Translations under genes and position numbers: made by a program
In this document: one piece after another, positions 60,041 to 64,000 of the stretch
Layout of the letters: every line of letters starts with the position of its first letter
How positions within the stretch are numbered: position 1 is the stretch's first letter
NCBI GenBank assembly: GCA_009760855.2
Contig: WPIO01000119.1
Span: forward strand, 304,001 to 368,000
Length of the DNA stretch: 64,000 nt
Source: Cristatella mucedo
Lineage: Eukaryota; Bryozoa; Phylactolaemata; Cristatellidae
Reading direction: 5' to 3'
Notes under the pieces: model-generated
Told to the model about the DNA's origin: nothing
The model's input: only the letters and a program-made list of their open reading frames with translations
Database searches by the model: none

Positions 60041-62278
60041 GGGGCGAAATAAACAAGGGCTGACAGTCTATATAGTTTTTACAATCGTTTGCTAAAAATA
60101 TCATCTACTTCATTTTCAATTTATAAAGATAAGTCTTCGTTATTTTAGTCAAACGCTTTTAAACTACATTTTCCTTGACTTTCATCCATATTCAGCAGCT
60201 GTATCATGGTACTTTTGGTGATCCAACATTTATTGGCCTTCGCATTAACTTCCTAGCGGCCTTGATATCTATGCTTTGTTTCAAAAACTTCTTGATGAAA
60301 CGTCCATGCTTTTTGCTGAATATCCCTAAATGTTATGTGAAATAGTCAGAGTGAGAGTTTAGAAAATGTATCTTAACATATTCTGCAGCAAAGTACATTG
60401 AAGCGTGTTTTCAATTATTCAGACATGGTAAGGGGACTTGCTATTGCCGAAAAAGTTCCCACCCACTGACTTCACCCAGTTCAAATCGTGCAACTATTAA
60501 CAAGTCATTGTTGATGTAGATTCTGCTTGTCTTTGAGCGATTCTCCGATCTTGGACCGGCAAACGCTACAGCTTTTCCCTTTGCCTGACATATTTGAGGA
60601 AACTTTCTTGTCAGATATCACCGTCTTAGTTCAGAACCTTAAACTTTTTGTATGTCAGCCCAAACTCGTCTTAACCGGATAAGCCGGCCAATAGTGGGAG
60701 TTATCCCAGGCATCATGCAGTACCGTGATAATGGACTCCTTAGTTACGGCGGCCCTGGCAGCAGCAAATTCTCAATACATTATCCCTAATGTTCGTCTAC
60801 TGGCCGAATGACAGTCATTTTCGGTTTGTGATCTGATGTAAACATACCAATGTAAACAGGTTTCTGTCAAGTAAATAAGGAGTGGGCCTTGGAATGCCGT
60901 TTACCACCGGTTGCTATGGGCGGGGCTGGAAGCAGAGGCAGGACTAGGCATCCTGCCGATAAGGGGTTTACTCTTTTATGATCTTGTTATACTACCAGTC
61001 GGACGTGTGATCTCGAGGGGCGTGTGATTTCAGGGAAATGTTTACGTTTTATCATTCTCCGCAGTTATTTTTTGAGGGTCCGTTTAGGGCTAAGTAGGTT
61101 ATATTCGCAGAGGTCATCAGAAAACCACAGTTCCGGCTCAGTTATTTGTCAAAGAAAATTATTTCGTTGGGCTCGATGTACGACTTCTGGTTTAAATAGG
61201 TTTTACCTAACAATTTTATTGACCATGTTCCGGTCATCTTACAACCACCAAACTTTGAGCTTGCATTTATAACTAGTTTATCTTTAATACGCGAATTTCA
61301 AAAAAATTGACCATTTTTTTGGAACCTACCCCCCTTATTTCGGAGGCTACCCCCAAGGAAGGTAGTAGAAATTTCTCTGGCAGTTGACAAGCAGAATATC
61401 ACGGAAATCGTCACTTGCAGTTACGAACCATTTCTCTCTAGCCCGCCTATCTTTCGCTAATGAAGTGCATAAATGCGACAATCCCTCAGACATAAAAACA
61501 GGCTTATTTTGTGTAACCCTATTGAAATCCAAGCAGAAGGGCAATAAACCTAAAATCACCTCAGATCTGCCACTGGTGTTAATCATATTGGATTTTACGG
61601 AGAAGTTTTATTGTATTTCCATAGGCCTCTTTCATCTGAACTAATGCACGACCGGAAAAATACTAAGTAGTTTTAATCGTTAAATGAAACCTTTTATTAA
61701 ACTGTGGTTCAAAGAATCAATTAAAAGTCTACACTCAATTGGATCCTAGCACTTTGTCTTAAGTTAACTTAACTTCAAAAAGTGGCTGCGATATAATAGT
61801 AACTCATTGTTCTAAAATACGGAATAAGAGTTCTTAAATGATATGTACACGTTTAAAGGTTAAAACAAAAGCATGCCCTTTTTTAGTACTGATGATTTAA
61901 AAAGAGAAAGTACTGACACTATGTTTCTGAATGTTATTTGCGCATCGCTATTGCTCTCAGTTTTTTAGCCCTGGAGAGTGTGGGTCATATAGAATATCTA
62001 AAAATCTGTCATTAGCGTCCTGTTCATCAATCTGGTGTGATGATATACTGACTAAAAGTGATTCAAATGCAGCCTAAGGTGACGTTGATGAAAATAATTA
62101 GGTTTTGGAAATTCCAACATCTAAATAATGTCACAATATGATCTTGATGACTCAGTGAGAGACCTGGACCTTCCGATAGTTCGGATAAACTTCTAGGTTA
62201 AAGGTTATAAGAAAGTCATCTCGAAAGAGGTACTGCACGGTATTTTCTAAAATTTTCAACACCCTTTACACCATAATT

Positions 62279-62326
62279 ATATTATATAATATATATATAT
62301 ATATATATATATTATATAATATATGA
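62279..62326. repeat. AT-rich palindrome
   Basis: ATATTATATAATATAT..., with TATTATATAATAT on both sides of an (AT)n core, is self-complementary and could extrude a cruciform. Confidence 0.85.
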
Positions 62327-63079
62327 TAGGTTATAAACCATTATTGGAGCCCAGCTCCTATTCTAACTTCAAAATTTGCACCTATAGTAAGCCTGACAGC
62401 ACTGTTCGGTAAATGTCGTAATCGGTCGTAGCAGCTCCTTTTTAATAATATTTCTCAGGTGTAGTAGAAGTTATGCAGATAATGTTTGCACTACCTGGGC
62501 AATATAAATCATTAATATATGTTTAATTAAACACCAAAGTAAACCTACATACTGGCTATTTTTTCTAGAAAAAATATTACACAACATTCATGAAAAAATA
62601 TTACACAACTAACTTTAAAATGTAAACAGACTGAAAGCAAGTGTAAGCCTTATGAAAGTCTATATTGCTCCACATCTTGCCTAATGCTACACTGCACACA
62701 ATTTTTGATGATCAAAATCAACCAATCATGATGTGCCAAAGCAAAATAAAAAAGACCTACCCTGTCTAGCAGCAGACACTTACTTAGGGCTCTGTTTAAT
62801 CAACATAAGTTCATCTACCCAATTCTGAATTTAAAAATGCTATTGCATTTCAAATATCAAATTATTATATCAGATTATCCGTTAAAATAAACTCTGCTGA
62901 AGTCGTTATGTTTATACACCTGAACTTCACGATATGAAGATATGAAAGCTATCAATGATAAGCACGTGTTAGCTGAAAGTTAAGTATAATAAACCTGTAG
63001 GTTCTGTTTAGTTTCTTACCAACAAAGTTGCATCATGCGTGATCGGATAATGTAATTTAATGCAATTAGTCACGATTTA

Positions 63080-63115
63080 TAACTTCACAAAGTCACAAAG
63101 ACCGGGTGAGTGTTG
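63080..63115 (-). repeat. LINE2 3' end fragment
   Basis: TAACTTCACAAAGTCACAAA followed by GACCGGGTGAGTGTT matches the inverted LINE2 end at 53612-53648. Confidence 0.45.
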
Positions 63116-63269
63116 GAATTAACGTAATTGAACATTAAGGACATTAAAAAAGAATAGTTCAAAAATAATTTAATAATATGGAAAGATCATGTGTAATTAT
63201 TTCCGTAGTCAATAACGTAAAAAATAAGCAGCGATCACTAGCCAACTAATTTAATGTAATTTTACTCAC

Positions 63270-63515
63270 CATATTCATTAACAACTGTACGAGGGTTAGT
63301 AACCATTTCGATGATAAGTTCAGTAATTCCAAAAAAACCGGGTTTATTCACTTCACTCGTTAACTTGTACCAAATAAAATTAATGCCAGTATTGTAAACA
63401 GATGGAAAATAGCTGGCATTAGACAGCCAACTGCATGTCTGGACTACAAGGGAGCCAATTCTCCATATTAAGTCGACCAGAGGAGGTTTTACATTGGGAA
63501 TCCCACCAGTGAGAC
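63270..63515 (-). CDS. First-half Ig-like exon
   Basis: Acceptor TTAATTTGTAG (AG at 63517-63516) and a strong donor TATG|GTGAGT (GT at 63269-63268) bound a 246-base phase 1-1 exon of 81 codons, open throughout. It reads like an Ig first half: SLVVQTCSW supplies the B-strand cysteine and GINFIWYKL the C-strand tryptophan, with NAS as a possible N-glycosylation site. No second cysteine occurs before the donor, so a following exon should carry the F strand. That exon was not found between 50106 and 63270. The sequence immediately upstream (63664-63786) resembles this exon and looks like a broken duplicate. Confidence 0.6.
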
Positions 63516-63663
63516 CTACAAATTAAACGAACGTTTGTACGAAAGTTTAATAGATTGACCCGTACAAATTATAACTGAGTTAAATTATGGCTAATTATCG
63601 CTGAAGTGAATGGTCTTCAATAATATACAAAATGCCATGAAGACTCCAGATTTGTAGTGCTTT

Positions 63664-63786
63664 TTAGTACCAGGTTACATTACTAGCATAGGTGAATAAA
63701 GAAAACGGTAAGTACATATTAACGTCTTCAAGGTATATGGAAAGTTCAAACTGTAGCTCTCCCAACACTTCTGGTGTTCCAATGCC
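63664..63786 (-). pseudogene. Broken duplicate of the 63.3 kb Ig first-half exon
   Basis: After an acceptor-like CTTGCCTATCAG (AG at 63788-63787) the minus strand reads 40 open residues to TAA at 63664-63666. The start GIGTPEVLGELQFELSIYLE aligns by eye with GGIPNVKPPLVDLIWRIGS of the neighbouring exon, and the end SNVTWY with NFIWYK. The B-strand cysteine is missing (VNMYLPF where the neighbour has VVQTCSW), the entry phase is 0 instead of 1, and the stop falls right after the tryptophan. I read it as a decayed tandem duplicate; a genuine exon with a donor just before the stop cannot be excluded. Confidence 0.4.
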
Positions 63787-64000
63787 CTGATAGGCAAGAA
63801 AGTAATATAGTAAAAGTTTTAAGCTATATGCAAGTTATTGGACGTTTAGAAAATATGACACGACAAGGTCTTTTTTCAAAAGATTTTATTGTAGCAAGAT
63901 AAAAGGTGAAAACCCAGAAAACCGGTGTTAGAAACGTGTGAAAGCGTACGTGAATAGCAAGGTGTTTCAAAGGTTGGGCTAGTGTATGCTATTGGAACAA

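Noticed and set aside
61347-61644. Overlapping frames on both strands near 61.5 kb
   Set aside because: Neither shows a known domain; the region has no second supporting signal.

Overview
The window looks like metazoan nuclear DNA. It is AT-rich, has no bacterial operon structure, contains spliced exons with GT/AG borders, and is packed with decayed retroelements and microsatellites. A non-vertebrate (sponge, cnidarian or another marine invertebrate) is a guess from the CR1-like LINEs plus an animal-type Copia element; the sequence alone does not fix the species. I had no tools, so every exon below is a manual call from splice signals, reading phase and motif.

The main genic signal is on the minus strand: an immunoglobulin-superfamily cell-surface receptor spread over most of the window, 5' end to the right. 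The best-supported chain is: exon 38905-39325 (one Ig domain plus the first half of a second); 28958-29062 (second half of that domain); 24701-25063 (a third Ig-like domain); stalk exons 23257-23313 and 18933-18968; and a transmembrane plus tail exon 7068-7393. From 38905 downstream every junction is phase 1 and the joins stay open. A second, similar transmembrane exon with a much shorter tail sits further downstream at 3393-3544, so the gene may have alternative last exons, or a decayed or neighbouring copy may lie there. Further Ig-like exons upstream (49845-50106, 63270-63515, and a broken one at 63664-63786) and Ig-like relics inside introns (29958-30146, 32419-32600) suggest repeated exon duplication. 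The N-terminus and signal peptide are not identified and probably lie beyond position 64000.

The introns are filled mostly by one CR1-like LINE family, called LINE1 here (not the mammalian L1). It has an endonuclease, a reverse transcriptase with YADD, a C-terminal domain, a conserved 3' hairpin and an (ATT)n tail, with more than twenty fragments in both orientations. The longest is about 51500-55458 (+); the best preserved coding stretch is 58405-60040 (-). A second LINE family (LINE2), two tRNA-derived SINE families (one borrowing the LINE1 3' hairpin) and one Copia LTR retrotransposon (41466-45207, minus, with LTRs, a tRNA-iMet anticodon-arm primer site and decayed gag-pol) make up most of the rest. 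Other items are a broken plus-strand exon-like sequence at 37857-38257, a possible minus-strand 3' end with AATAAA at 5365-5538, and a CpG- and GC-rich island at 57065-57715.

Long stretches with nothing I can name: 1-960, 3545-4780, 5540-6700, 8120-9740, 11210-12620, 18380-18930, 21060-21910, 22400-23250, 26620-27640, 32600-33450, 46260-47190, 48760-49840, 55460-56980, and 60040-63080 apart from one AT palindrome.
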